From: Deltaproteobacteria bacterium
Lineage (GTDB): Bacteria > Myxococcota_A > UBA796 > GCA-2862545
Reading direction: 5' to 3'
Length of the DNA: 56,466 bases
NCBI GenBank assembly: GCA_007693595.1
Contig: REDI01000079.1
Span: 1-56,466 of the forward strand
The notes under the pieces are model-generated. The model was not told the origin of the DNA, ran no database searches, and saw only the letters and a list, made by a program, of their open reading frames with translations. Both the position numbers and the translations under genes were made by a program. Below, piece after piece: positions 25,095 to 37,700 of this stretch (its first letter is position 1; the number at the start of each line of letters is the position of its first letter).

Positions 25095-26711
25095 TCAGGG
25101 AGAGAGGGGGCGCGGCGCCCACTGAGCGGCCGCGGGGCCAGGATCGACCCCTTGTTGTTGCAGGCTGCGCGCGCGGAGGACCGCTGCGGCGCCCGACATC
25201 AGGTTGGCGGCGACCACACCGACGCGGCGCTGGGCGGGATCTTCGAGGAAGGTTCCCCGCGTCCAGTCATTGAACGCGCCGATCACCGGCCCGCACCAGA
25301 TCTGGGTGTCGACCCGGCGCGAGGCCACCCCGCCGATGGCCCACCGCGAGGACAGGCCTAGATACCAACGAAAGATGAGCGCCATCTTGTGGCGCGGATC
25401 GCGGACGGCTCGCTCGAGCTGGGCGGGGTCGCGTGACTCAAAGAAGTCCACGCACGAGGCCCAGACCCGTTCGACGGGCTCGCCAAGGATGCGCTCGAGC
25501 TCGGACCGCTCCGTCGCGTCGAGCGCATCGAGGCTGTCGTAGCGCCGATACCACGCTCGGAGCTTCTGCCCACGCTGCGCGAAGAGGGTCCCGCGCTTGA
25601 GCACCTGCACCTCGGCGCCTTGCTCGAACATGTCGCCCGCAGGCGCCATGCCCACATCGGCCGCCCCGGCGTCGGCGAGCATGGCCTTGACCATCGGGCT
25701 CGTGCCGGCCTCTACGCAGGCTTGGTTGATGGTGCCCGTGAGCACATAGGCGGCCCCGAGCGAGAAGGCCGCGGCGACCGCGGACGGCGTGCCGATCCCG
25801 CCGGCGGCGCCGACCCGCACCCGGTGTCCGGTCTGGAGCGCGACCCGATCGCGGAGGGCGAGGAGCAAGGGGAGCAGCACGGGCAAGGGGCGGCGGTCGG
25901 TGTGCCCGCCGGAGTCCGCCTCGGCCGTGAGGTCGTCGGCCATGGGTACCTTGGCGGCCAGGGCGGCTTGGGAAGCGGTGATCCGACCCTGCTCCGCTAG
26001 GGCCTTGAGGAGACGAGCCGGAGCGGGTCGCAGGAAGTGCTCGGCGACCTCGGGCCGGCTGACCTTAGCGAGGATACGATGCCGGATCTGCACCTGGCCG
26101 TGGGCCCCCTCGCTCAGGCCGGCGGCTCGGTAGCGCACGAGGGCGGGGGTGAGCTTACTGTAGGCCGAGGCTGAGACGACCCGGATCCCTCTCTGGATGA
26201 AGAGGTCGACTGTGGCGTCCTCGGCGCCGGGGTCGTTGGGGCTGTGGATCAGGTTGAAGCCAACCGCGAGATCGGGCACCTCGCCTCGAATGCGATCGAT
26301 GGCCTGTGCGATACGCGCCACCGGCAGACCTGCGGCGCCAAAGAAGCCCATGAGACCCATCTTGGCCATCGCGATCACGACCTCTTCGGAGCCGATGCCG
26401 TTGGCCATGGCCCCGGCCACGTAGCAAGCCCGCACCCCATAGGTGGATCGGAAACCAGGATCGCCGAGATCCGAAGGCAATAGGGGGCCAACCCAAGCCA
26501 AGAGCGGCAAGGCCTGGGTGCCCGCGGGCTGCGGTGCGGGCCCCGTCAGGATCGGGGCCCCCCCGCTCGCCCAGCCGATCCCGGCGGGGGTGCGCACCAC
26601 CGCGACGTCGGCGTGGAGCGCTTCGATCGCCTCCGTGAGTCCGCTCACACCGGGCTGTGCCGGGGTGGAGCCTTGAAGGTACCAGCCTTTTTGCCGAAAT
26701 TCAGAGGTCAT
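25095..26711 (-). CDS. pfaD: PfaD-like enoyl reductase of the lipid synthase
   Basis: A 538-residue FMN-dependent TIM-barrel enoyl reductase of the 2-nitropropane dioxygenase/PfaD type (family about 540). Visible blocks: STYGVRACYVAGAMANGI near the N-terminal third, KMGLMGFFGAAGLP, GFNLIHSPNDP, VRVGAAGGIGTPSAVAAAF (FMN-phosphate region), YVLTGTINQACVEAGTS, and the PfaD-specific C-terminal part KMALIFRWYLGLSSRWA. It lies 9 nt upstream of the synthase gene on the same strand and is the first gene of the operon. It provides the enoyl reduction missing from the synthase, so the two together have a full reductive cycle. Confidence 0.92.
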   Translation of the reverse strand: MTSEFRQKGWYLQGSTPAQPGVSGLTEAIEALHADVAVVRTPAGIGWASGGAPILTGPAPQPAGTQALPLLAWVGPLLPSDLGDPGFRSTYGVRACYVAGAMANGIGSEEVVIAMAKMGLMGFFGAAGLPVARIAQAIDRIRGEVPDLAVGFNLIHSPNDPGAEDATVDLFIQRGIRVVSASAYSKLTPALVRYRAAGLSEGAHGQVQIRHRILAKVSRPEVAEHFLRPAPARLLKALAEQGRITASQAALAAKVPMADDLTAEADSGGHTDRRPLPVLLPLLLALRDRVALQTGHRVRVGAAGGIGTPSAVAAAFSLGAAYVLTGTINQACVEAGTSPMVKAMLADAGAADVGMAPAGDMFEQGAEVQVLKRGTLFAQRGQKLRAWYRRYDSLDALDATERSELERILGEPVERVWASCVDFFESRDPAQLERAVRDPRHKMALIFRWYLGLSSRWAIGGVASRRVDTQIWCGPVIGAFNDWTRGTFLEDPAQRRVGVVAANLMSGAAAVLRARSLQQQGVDPGPAAAQWAPRPLSP

Positions 26712-26879
26712 GCGCTCGCGGGCCTGGACGGGTGGGCCCCCTCTGATAACCCGTCTTGCGGCAGGCGGGAGTCACCGTGAAAACTGGCCCATCGGTCAGC
26801 CACAACTGGCCGCCTGGCCAGGGAGGGGTTGGAGACCCAAGCAGGTCTCGTTCGCTCGTTGTCCGTCGAAGGCGGGGGG

Positions 26880-27962
26880 TCAGGGCAGGTCGAAGAGCGT
26901 GATCCCTGGGACGTCGCGAGGCTTCTGGGTGGTGCCATGGTGGTTGATGACCGCGAGCTGCTCGCCCTGGGGGTGCATGGCGAGGCCGCGGATCGGCCCT
27001 TTGGTCAGGACGCGCCCCGGCTTGTTCGCCGCGAGATCGAAGAGCTGGACCGGCTGGTCGGGCAGCTCGCCGTTCGGGGTGAGCACGCCCAGGCTGGACG
27101 GGGCGTGCACCGCGCCGATCGATCCCTGAATGGTTCGCTTTCGGTTGAATGACTTGGCGTCGTAGACGAAGGTCGTCTTGAGGCCGCTCACGATGAGCTC
27201 ATCGCCGACCTCGAAGAAGTAGTGCGGCTGATCTTGGAGCTTTACCTGTCGCTGACGCTGGCCAGAAGCCACGGTATGCACGTTGAAGCCGCCAGCGTTC
27301 GAGGAGCTCCCGTAGCCGACATAGGCTCGGGTTCCGTCGCTAGAGAAGGTAAGAAAGAGGGGGATCAGCGCGCCTTGTCCCTGGAGCAGGGTGCGCTGCA
27401 CGCGGTTCTTCTTGAGGTCGTAGGTGAGCGCGACGAAGGCGAAGTTCTCGTCCATCGCGATGAAGCCTACCAGCTCAGGATCGGTTGGATGAAAGGTCAC
27501 TTTTTGCACGCGAAGCTTGGCTTGGAGCGGCAGCGTCTGGGTGCGCTGGGTGGCGACATCGTAGAGGTGAAGGATGGTCTCGTACTCTCGGCGTGGATGC
27601 GATGAGGAGTGGTACTGGGTGCCGATCTGTACGATCCGCTGCCCGTCGGGGCTCACGTCGGAGCCCGATAGGGCGCCCCGGAACGCATGGCCTTCGATCT
27701 CGACGCGACTCAGGGCGCCGATCGCTTCGGTACGGACTGCCTTGCGGGAGGTCGTGTCCCAGACCACGATCTCGTTGACGCGGGCGCGTCGACCGTCCCG
27801 TTGCTCCCAGCGGGAGGCGTCGGCCACCAGATGTCCGGCGGAGCTGTAGGCTGCCAGGCTGACCTGGTGATCCGGGCCCAGGGGGGACTGCGCCCAGCTC
27901 ACCGAGGCGCTACAGGTGATTACGGTGAAGAGTAGAGTGAAAAGGCCCAAGATTGCGCGCAT
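26880..27962 (-). CDS. Secreted beta-propeller (WD40-like) protein
   Basis: A 360-residue protein with a signal peptide (MRAILGLFTLLFTVITC...SVSWA, probable cut after SWA). At least five blade-like segments of WD40/YVTN type are visible: IVVWDTTSRKAV, GSDVSPDGQRIV, VTFHPTDPELVGF, LTFSSDGTRAYVGY and RGLAMHPQGEQLAV. It ends in ITLFDLP without an anchor, so periplasmic or secreted location is predicted. It is 168 bp upstream of pfaD on the same strand. No catalytic motif; function unknown. Confidence 0.75.
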   Translation of the reverse strand: MRAILGLFTLLFTVITCSASVSWAQSPLGPDHQVSLAAYSSAGHLVADASRWEQRDGRRARVNEIVVWDTTSRKAVRTEAIGALSRVEIEGHAFRGALSGSDVSPDGQRIVQIGTQYHSSSHPRREYETILHLYDVATQRTQTLPLQAKLRVQKVTFHPTDPELVGFIAMDENFAFVALTYDLKKNRVQRTLLQGQGALIPLFLTFSSDGTRAYVGYGSSSNAGGFNVHTVASGQRQRQVKLQDQPHYFFEVGDELIVSGLKTTFVYDAKSFNRKRTIQGSIGAVHAPSSLGVLTPNGELPDQPVQLFDLAANKPGRVLTKGPIRGLAMHPQGEQLAVINHHGTTQKPRDVPGITLFDLP

Positions 27963-28723
27963 CGTGCCAGTCCTCCGCGGGTTGTTCGTGGTCCGATAAC
28001 ACGAGATGCCCCAGGGGGATTCCCGAGTAGTCCCCGTTGGCAGACCTCAGATGGGCTCGGGCGCCGGAGGGGGTGCCCCGTGGAACGCGGCCGCAGGTCG
28101 ACGCGCGTCGCGGGCTCTCGATAGTCCAAGAATTGAATATTTGTAGAATTCGTGATGACAGCTTCAAGCTCCACTCGGCTGCTGAGCCGATCCAGTGCGT
28201 TTGGAGTGGTCCAACATTCTCGTTGTTGACGGGATCCAGGACAGGACCTGTGCAAATTTCAACACTCAGAGGAGGCGACTCAAGCATCGATTCAATCGAT
28301 GACCGCATGAAGTATTTGGATTATGGGTGCCGTGGATGAAGGGGCACACGCCTGCCGAGCTCTCCCTACCTCGAATGGGGTACGAGACAGGTTGCGGTTG
28401 CGAATACGCACCGTCGTACAATCCTTTCAGCGCAGCGCTGGTGACGGCCGCTCGATGCCCAAGGCGTCCGCCTGGGGCTCGGGTCCTTCTCCGAAGCTGC
28501 AAGGAAAGGGGCAGGTTAGAGTATGGCTCTCGCCGAAGGCTTCTCCGAAGCGCAGCGTTGAACGTCGATGCAGGAGTGAAGTGGACATCCGTGAACATCC
28601 TTGACACGCGGTGATGACAGATTACCCGCCTCGGGATTTGGTGTTTTTTACTCACCGACTTGTATTACTTCGACCCCTTCGGTAGCCTACTCGGGCTCTC
28701 TTCTCAGAACAGGATTCGCCATC
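27963..28723. other. Long intergenic region between divergent genes
   Basis: About 760 bp without a supported gene; the short frames on both strands have no homology-like content. It is less GC-rich than its surroundings (for example around 28125-28160 and 28625-28680) and must hold the promoter of the giant lipoprotein gene. A TTGACA (about 28599-28604) lies 120 bp upstream of that start, without a convincing -10 at the right spacing. I see no tRNA-like or riboswitch-like fold by eye. Confidence 0.4.
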
Positions 28724-31700
28724 ATGAACAAGCGCGCCTCCCTTCCCGTCTCTCTCGGCTCTGCCTTGGTCCTCGCTGCCCTGGCTGGCTGTCAGTCCGC
28801 CCCGGTCGCCCCGGTGGTCCGCGTCGCGCCCGACCGGCCGTCCACCCTCGATGACCTCGAGCTTCGCGTCGTGGTCGGCTCCGACCAGCTCGATAACTCC
28901 GAGATCGCCTTCTACAACATCCGCTGGCTCGTCGATGGCGTCGAGGTCCGCGACATTCGCAACGAAGACACGGTCGACTCGAGCCTCACCGCCAAGGGTC
29001 AGGAGTGGTCGGCGCTCGTCACCCCCGTCGACACCCGCGGTCGCGAGGGCGAGACCGCGCAGACCTCTGCGGTGATCCTCAACACGCCCCCCGCGGGCGA
29101 CGTGAGCATCTCACCCCTGCAGCCGCAGCCCGAGCAAGAGCTCACTGCGAACGCCACCGGCGAAGACATCGACGAGGATCAGATCACCTGGTCTTTCCGC
29201 TGGTTCGTCGATGGCGAGCTCACCGAGCACACCTCCGAAGTCCTGCCCTCGGGCCTCACCAACAAGGGCGAGGTCTGGATGGTCGAGGCCACACCCAACG
29301 ACGGCGACGACGACGGCCGCCCCACCACCGCCTCCGTCGTGATCGACAACACCGCCCCAGTCGTCGTCTCTATCACCATCCAGCCCACCGAAGCCTACGG
29401 CAACACGGACCTCACCGCGGTGCCCGAAGGCTTCGACGAAGAGGGCGACACGATCATCTGGAGCTATCGCTGGTTCCGAAACGGCGAAGAGATCGAGGGC
29501 GAAGAGTCCGAAGTCCTCGGCGCCGACAACTTCGCCAAGGCCGACGCCATCGAGGTCGAAGCCACCCCGAACGACGGCTTTACCGACGGCTTCCCTCAGC
29601 GCAGCCTCGCGGTGCACATCCTCAACACCGCCCCCTCCTTCGAGTCGGCCTCCATCGAGCCTGAAGTGGCCTACACAACCACCACGCTGTCTTGCATTGG
29701 CTCTGGGTTCGAAGACCTCGACGGCGACCCCGAAGGCTACGTCCACACTTGGTTCGTCAACGGCGTCGAGATCTCCACCGACCCCACCCCCGCGGTCGAG
29801 CTCTACGCCAAGGGCGACAGCGTCCTCTGCGAGCTGACCGCCTTCGACGGCGAAGACACGGGCAACACCGAGTCCAGCGAGCCCATCATCGTCTTGAACA
29901 CCGCCCCCACCCTCGACGCGGTCGCGATCAGCCATGAAGAGCCCACCGTCCAAGACGTCCTCAGCGCCGAGCTCGACGGCGTGTTCGACGCCGACGGCGA
30001 TGTCGTCGAGTTCGCGTACCGCTGGTTCACCGTCGACGATGAGACCGGCGACGAGATCGATCTGAGCGATGAGCCCGAGCTCACCTCCACCGACTTCGAG
30101 AAGGGCATGACCCTCTGGGTCGAGGTCACCCCCTCCGACGACGAAGAGCCCGGCATGCCCGTGGTGAGCGAGCCCGTCACCATCCTCAACGCCGCCCCCG
30201 AGATCGACAGCCTCGAGCTCGCCCCTGCGCCCGACGAGGCCTTTGCCTTCGTCGACGTGGTGGCCAGCGTCGAGTCCTCCGACGCCGACGGCGACGAGGT
30301 CACCCTCGACTTTGTCTGGTCGGTCAACGGCGAGCCGATCGAAGACCTCGAGGGCGACACCCTCGACTCCGACTTCTTCGTCAAGGGCGACGTGGTGCAG
30401 GTCACCGTCACCCCCACCGACGACGAGACCGACGGCGAGCCCGCCACGGCCTCGCTGACCATCCTCAACAGCGAGCCCACGATCGAGGGCGCCACCATCG
30501 CGCCCGACGCGCTCTTCGCCGACACCTCGGTCACCTGCTTCCCCTTCGGCTGGTTCGACGCCGACGACGACGAGGAGTACTACCGCTACCGCTGGCTCGT
30601 CGGCGACGAGGTCGTCGGCAACACCTCGGTGCTGCAAGGCGACGTGGTCGAGCGCGGCATCGACATCGTCTGTGAGATCACGCCCTTCGACGGCGAGGCC
30701 CACGGCGAGGCCCGCGTCTCTGCGCCCATCCAGCGCTCCAACACCCCGCCGGTGCTCGCGGGCGTCAGCCTGTCGACCCTCACCCCCCAAGAGGGCGACA
30801 CCATCGACGTGATCCTCGGCGATCTCTTCGACGACGACGGCGACGACATCAGCCTGTCCTACGCCTGGTTCGTCGGCGACGCCACCGATCCGGTCCACGA
30901 CGGTGAGCAGCTCAGCAGCGACGACTTCGTCAAGGGGCAAGACATCTACGTCGTCGTCACGCCGAGCGACGGCTTCGACGACGGCGCCCCCGTCATGTCC
31001 GACATCGCCCGCGTCCAGAACACGGCACCCACGGTCGAGAGCGCCTTCATCAGCCCTGAGCCCGCCTACACCGACAGCATGCTTCAGTGCGTCGGCGTCG
31101 GCTTCGACGACGCCGACGGCGACGACGAAGGCTACCTCTACGCCTGGTTCGTCAACGGCGAGGAGCGCTCCACCGCGGCGTCCCTGCCCACCGATCAGTT
31201 CAGCAAGCGCGATTCCGTTCACTGTGAGCTCACCGCCTTCGACGGCGAAGACGAGGGCAACACGGTCGTCGCTGACACGATCGAGATCCAAAACTCTTTG
31301 CCCACCATCGAGATGGTGGCCATCGACAACCCCGAGCCCACCGTGCGCGACACCCTCGGGGTCGACATCGTCGGCGTGTTCGACGCCGACGAAGACGACG
31401 TCTCGCTCGCCTACCGCTGGTACACCCTCGACGACGTCACCGGCGAGGAGCTCACCCTCGGCACCGAGGCCGAGCTGCCCGGCTCCGACTTCGACAAGGG
31501 CATGATCGTCTGGGTCGAGGTCACCCCCTCCGACGAAGACGGCCCCGGCATCGCCATGGTCAGCGAGCCCGTCGAGGTGCTCAACGCTGCGCCCCAGATC
31601 GACGAGATCAGCGTCGCCCCCGATCCGGCCTTCACCCTCACCGACCTCGTCGCCACCGTCGATGCCTCCGATCCCGACGGCGACGACGTCGAGATTGACT

Positions 31701-34700
31701 TCGCGTGGTACGTCAACGGCGCCTTCGTCGACGCGGCCCTGGGCGACACGCTCACCGCCGACAACTTCGTCAAGGGCGACGTCATCACCCTCACCGCCAT
31801 CCCCTCCGACGGCGACCTCGATGGCGAGGCGGTCGAGTTCGGCCCCGTCTCGATCCAGAACACCGCGCCCTCCATCGCTGGCGTGAACATCGAGCCCGGC
31901 GAGCTCTTCGCCGACTCCTCGGTCAATTGTGTGCCCTTCGGCTGGTCCGACGATGACGGCGACGAGGAGTTCTACCGCTACCGCTGGCTCCTCGACGGCG
32001 CCGAGGTCGGCAACACCTCCGTCCTTCACGGCTCCGTCGTCCCCCGCGACGTCAACCTCGTCTGCGAGGCCACCCCCTTCGACGGCGATGACCTGGGCGA
32101 GCCCCGAGTCTCTCCCGCGATCCAGCGCTCGAACACCCCGCCGGTGCTCGCGAGCGCGACCCTCACCAACACCAGCCCCCAAGAGGGCGATGTGCTCGAG
32201 GTCACCCTCGGCGCCGCCACCGACGCCGACGGCGATGGCGTGAGCTTCAGCTATGCGTGGTACGTCAGCGGCAGCATGGTGCACACTGGCGAGACCCTCG
32301 ACAGCAGCCTCTTCGCCAAGGGCGACGACATCTTCGTCATCGTCACGCCAAACGACACCTTCGACGATGGCGCGCCGGTCACCTCCAACATCGCGCGCGC
32401 GATCAACACCCCGCCCACCTTCACCGGTGCGGCCGTCCAGCCTGCGGTCGTCTACACCGACACCCCCGTCGAGTGCGTCGGCTTCGGCTTCGACGACGCC
32501 GATGGCGATCCCGAGGGCTACCGCTACACCTGGTTCGTCGACGGCGTCGACCAGGTCTTCGACGGCCCCTTCCTCCCGGTGGACCGCTTCGAGAAGGGCC
32601 AGTCCATCTCCTGTGAGCTCATCGCCTTCGACGGCGAAGAGCTGGGCAACAGCCACGCCGCCGATCCCGTCCAGGTGCTCGACTCCCTACCCACCATCGG
32701 CGAGGTCGAGATCGACCTCGAGCGCCCCACGGTCCTCGACACCCTCACCGCCGTCGTGTCTGACGTCTTCGACGCCGACGGCGACGAGGTCACCCTCTTC
32801 TATCGCTGGTACTGGATCGATAGCGAGACCGACGAGGAGATCGACCTGGGCGATAACGATATTCTTGAGCTCGGCTCTTCGGATCGAGGCCGCACGATCT
32901 ACCTCGAGGTCACGCCCTCCGACGATCCCGACGACGAGTCCCGGTTCGGCGCGACGGTGTCCGCAGAGCCCGTCACCGTGCTCACGACGATCCCCGAGGT
33001 CGTCCTGCTCGAGATCCAGCCGGATCCCGCGTTCACCTTCGACAACCTGATCGCTGTCATCGAGATCGACGACGACGCCGACGACGTCGAGCTCACCTAT
33101 GAGTGGCGGGTCAACGGCGTGCTCATCCCGGGCGCCGATGGGCCGGACCTCGGCTTCGAGAACTTCGTCAAGGGCGACGAGGTCCTGCTCTCGGTCACCA
33201 CCTCCGACGGCACGACCGGCGAGCGGGTCGTCTCCGAGAGCATCATCATCCAGAACAGCCTGCCGGTGGTCGAGGAGCTGACCATCGAGGGCGACGCGGG
33301 CGACGGCACCTTCACCGTCGACTCCACGCTGAGCTGTGCAGTCGGCGAGTTCAGCGACGCCGACGGCGACGACGTTGAGTTCTTCTACCGCTGGTACGCC
33401 GGCTCCGACGTGGTCAGCACCTCGATGATGCTGCCCGGAGGCGCGGTGGACCGCGGGGTCCCCGTGACCTGCGACGTGCGCCCGAACGACGGCGAGTCCT
33501 TCGGCAGCGCGGTCGTGGCGGGCCCGGTCGAGCGCGTCAACGTGCCGCCGGTCCTCGACAGCGTGATGCTGTCCAACCTCAACCCGCGTGAGGGAGACAC
33601 GATCGACGTGATCCTCGGCGATCTCTTCGACGCCGACGGCGACGGCGTCTCGGTCGAGTACGAGTGGTTCGTGAACGGCTCCTCCGAGGGCCTGCCGACG
33701 GGGTCCTCCCTGTCGAGTGAGCACTTCGCCAAGGGCGACAGCGTCTTTGTGCGCGTGCACTACAACGACGGCTTCCTGGCGACGGCGCTCACCCGAGACT
33801 CCGACATGGCGACGGTGGGCAACACCGCGCCGGTCATGGAGGCGGTCAGCATCGCGCCGCTCGCGCCCTACACCACCGACGGGGTGGTGGCGACGGCCTC
33901 GGCGACCGACGCCGACGCGGCCGACGCGGCGAGCCTCAACTTCACCTACACCTGGCTCGTCGATGGCGACGTGGCGCAGGTCGACGAGAACGTCGGCGCG
34001 ACAGCGACGCTGAGCGCGAGCGCCTTCCGCAAGAACCAGACCATCCAGGTGCTGGTCCACGCCAACGACGGAACCGATGACAGCGCGGCGCTGCGCAACG
34101 CGGTCGACGCGCGCTCCATCAACACCGCCCCGTCCATCGCCAGCGCCTCCATCACGCCGTCCACCGGCATCGTGATGGGCACGGAGCTGACCTGCAACAC
34201 GTCTGGTTGGGCCGATCCCGACAACGCCGACGACGCGTCTGTCGACGTCGAGCAGTACGAGTACCAGTGGCACGTCAACGGCTCGGTGGCCGGCGTCGAC
34301 TCCACGCTGTCTTCGGGCTTCGAGCGCGGCGACATGGTCACCTGTACGGCGATCCCGGTCGACGACGAGGGGGCCCGCGGCGACGCGCGCACCAGCGACC
34401 CGGTCGAGGTGCAGCCGAGCGTGCCCGTGGTCGACGCGGCCATGGTCGAGGCTGCCGGCGACGGCGGGGTGCTCGACACCTTCTGGTGTGTGGTCGAGGC
34501 CGAGGTCTACGACGACGTCGAGTTCGAATACCGCTGGCTGGTTCAAGACCCCGCAGGCGACGAGATGGAGCTCGTCGACGAGCTGGGCGACAGCCTGGCC
34601 AACCCCTCCGAGGGCGAGCGCCTCTTCGTGCGCGGCGAGGAGCTTCGCTGCGTGGTCACGCCGGTCCTGTTCGAGGGCTCCGACGAGATCCGCGGCGATG

Positions 34701-37700
34701 AGGTTGAGAGCGACTGGCTCGAGGTGCTCGACACGCCGCCAGAGATCCTCTCGGTCTCGATCGCGCCGCTGTCTGGCGAGGCCCTGGCGTACACCACCGA
34801 CACCATCGTGGCCGATGTCGACGCAGACGACGCCGACAACCCCGAGGACGTGATCCTCTCCTACCGTTGGCTCGTCAACGGTGGCGAGGTCAGCGACGCC
34901 GAGACCCTCACCTCCGACCTCTTTGTCAAGAGCGACGTGGTGCAGCTCGCGGTCACGCCGTCCGAGAACGGCGTCGACGGCCCGGAGATGGTCTCCGATC
35001 CGCTCACCATCCAGAACACCCTTCCGGTGGTCGACGATCTGAGCATCGAGGGCGCCGAGGGCGATGGCAGCTTCACTATCGACTCCACGTTGACCTGTGC
35101 GGTCGGTGCCTACGGCGACGCCGACGGCGACGACGTCGAGTTCTTCTACCGCTGGTACGCCGGCTCCGACGTGGTGGGCACCTCGATGATGTTGGCCGGT
35201 GGCGCGGTGGACCGCGGGGTCCCGGTGACCTGCGACGTGCGCCCGAACGACGGCGAGGCCTTCGGCAGCGCGGTGGTGGCGGGTCCGGTCGAGCGCGTGA
35301 ACGTGCCGCCGGTGCTCGACAGCGTGCTCCTGTCCAACCTCAGCCCGCGCGAGGGTGAGACGATCGACGCGATCCTTGGCGACCTCTTCGACGCCGACGG
35401 CGACGACGTGACGGTGGCGTACGAGTGGTTCGTGAACGGCTCGTCCGACGGTCTGCCGACGGGGTCCTCCCTGTCGAGTGAGCACTTCGCCAAGGGCGAC
35501 AGCGTCTTTGTGCGCGTGCACTACAACGACGGCTTCCTGGCGACGGCGCTCACCCGAGACTCCGACATGGCGACGGTGGGCAACACCGCGCCGGTCATGG
35601 AGGCGGTCAGCATCGCGCCGCTCTCGCCGTTCACCACCGACGAGGTGGTGGCGACGGCCTCTGCGACCGACGCCGACACCGATGACGTGCTCAACTTCAC
35701 CTACACCTGGATGGTCGATGGCGACGTGGTGCAGGTCGACGAGAACGTCGGCGCGACCGCGACGCTGAGCGCGAGCGCCTTCCGCAAGAACCAGACCATC
35801 CAGGTGCTGGTCCACGCCAACGACGGAACCGATGACAGCGCGGCGCTGCGCAACGCGGTCGACGCGCGCTCCATCAACACCGCCCCGTCCATCGCCAGCG
35901 CCTCCATCACGCCGTCCACCGGCATCGTGATGGGCACGGAGCTGACCTGCAACACGTCTGGTTGGGCCGATCCCGACAACGCCGACGACGCGTCTGTCGA
36001 CGTCGAGCAGTACGAGTACCAGTGGCACGTCAACGGCTCGGTGGCCGGCGTCGACTCCACGCTGTCTTCGGGCTTCGAGCGCGGCGACATGGTCACCTGT
36101 ACGGCGACCCCGGTCGACGACGAGGGCGCCCGCGGCGACGCGCGCATCAGCGACCCGGTCGAGGTGCAGCCGAGCGTGCCCGTGGTCGACAGCGCGATGG
36201 TGGTCGCCGCCGGAGACGGCGGCGTGCTCGACACCTTCTTCTGCGAGGTCGAGGCCGAGGTCTACGACGACGTCGAGTTCGAGTACCGCTGGTTGGTCCG
36301 CATCTCCGAGGTCGAGGACATCGAGCTTGACGGCGAGGTCGACGAGAGCCTGTCCAACCCCGAGGGCGAGCGTCTCTTCGTGCGTGGCGAGGAGCTTCGC
36401 TGCGCGGTCACCCCGGTCCTGTTCGAGGGCTCCGACGAGATCCGTGGTGTTGAGGTCGAGAGCGACTGGCTCGAGGTGGACGATACGCCGCCCGAGATCC
36501 TCTCGGTCTCGATCGCGCCGCTGTCCGGCGAGGCCGTGGCCTTCACCACCGACACCATCGTGGCCGATGTCGACGCGGACGACGCCGACAACCCCGAGGA
36601 CGTGGTCCTCTCCTACCGCTGGCTCGTCAACGGAGCCGAGGTCAGCGACGCCGAGGAGCTCACCTCTGACCTGTTCATCAAGGGCAACACCGTGCAGCTC
36701 GCGGTGACCCCGACCGAGAACGGCGTCGACGGCGCGGAGATGCTCTCCAACGCGCTCAGCATTCAGAACACCGCCCCCGTCATGACCGGTGTAGACCTCG
36801 ACGCGGCGGATCCCTTCCGCGTGCAAGACGTCGCCACCTGTCTGCCGGCCGCTACCGACGCAGACAACGACGTCGTGTCCTTCACCTACCGCTGGCTGCA
36901 AGGTGGCGTGGCGATCGACGGTGCGACCTCGGCGCAGCTCCAAGGCGACCAGATCGACATCGGAGACTCGGTCGTCTGCGAAGCGACGCCGTTCGATGGC
37001 ACAGACAGCAACGATCCGCTTGAGTCCGACCCGATCACCCGCGTCAACACCCCGCCCGAGCTGGCGAACGTGTTGCTCTCGAACCTCAGCCCGCGCTCGG
37101 GCGAGGAGATCAGCCTCAGCCTCGGCGCCTTCTACGACGCCGACGGTCATGATCCGGCCTTCGCCTCCTTCGTGTACGAGTGGTATCGCGTTGCCGAGGG
37201 AGACGACGAACTCATCCAGAGCGGCGGCGAGACCCTCACCGCTGAGCTCTCCAAGGATGATCAGGTCTATGCGGTCGTCACCCCGCACGACGGCTTCGAG
37301 CCTGGCGCCCCGGTCACCTCGGCGGTCGCCACGGTGGCCAACACCGCGCCGACCATGGTGTCGGTCTCGCTCTCTACGGTGGCGCCGGTCACCACCGACA
37401 GCGTGGTGGCGTCTGCCCTTGCTAGCGATGCGGACGGCGATGACCTCAACTACGTGTTTACCTGGCACGTCGGGAGTGGAGAGCCGATCGTAGACGCCGA
37501 GCCGGTGCTGCAGGATGGTCTCTGGCAGTCCACCCTCGATAGTGACGGCTTTGTGAAGAACCAAGACATCGTGGTCCTGGCTCAGGCCACAGAGGCTGAG
37601 GAGGGAGGCGCTTCTACCGCTACCCTCAGCGCCACTGCCCGCTCCATCAACAGCGCGCCCGCCTTCGGTTCAGAGGGCAGCGTCGAGATCAGCTACGAGG

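Noticed and set aside
26712-26879. Possible short gene between pfaD and the propeller gene
   Set aside because: 168 bp with only frames that extend as shadows into the neighbours; it probably holds the promoter of the lipid operon.
28323-28614. Short plus-strand frames upstream of the giant gene
   Set aside because: Two overlapping frames of about 95 codons, no ribosome site of note, no signal or domain, atypical composition; treated as intergenic.
29111-37564. Two very long minus-strand frames (1181 and 1625 residues) opposite the giant lipoprotein
   Set aside because: They mirror the GAC/GTC/GAG-rich repeats of the plus-strand gene, giving Val/Asp/Gly/Arg-rich sequence without signals, domains or start sites. 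The plus frame has a lipoprotein signal and clear Ig-like repeats.
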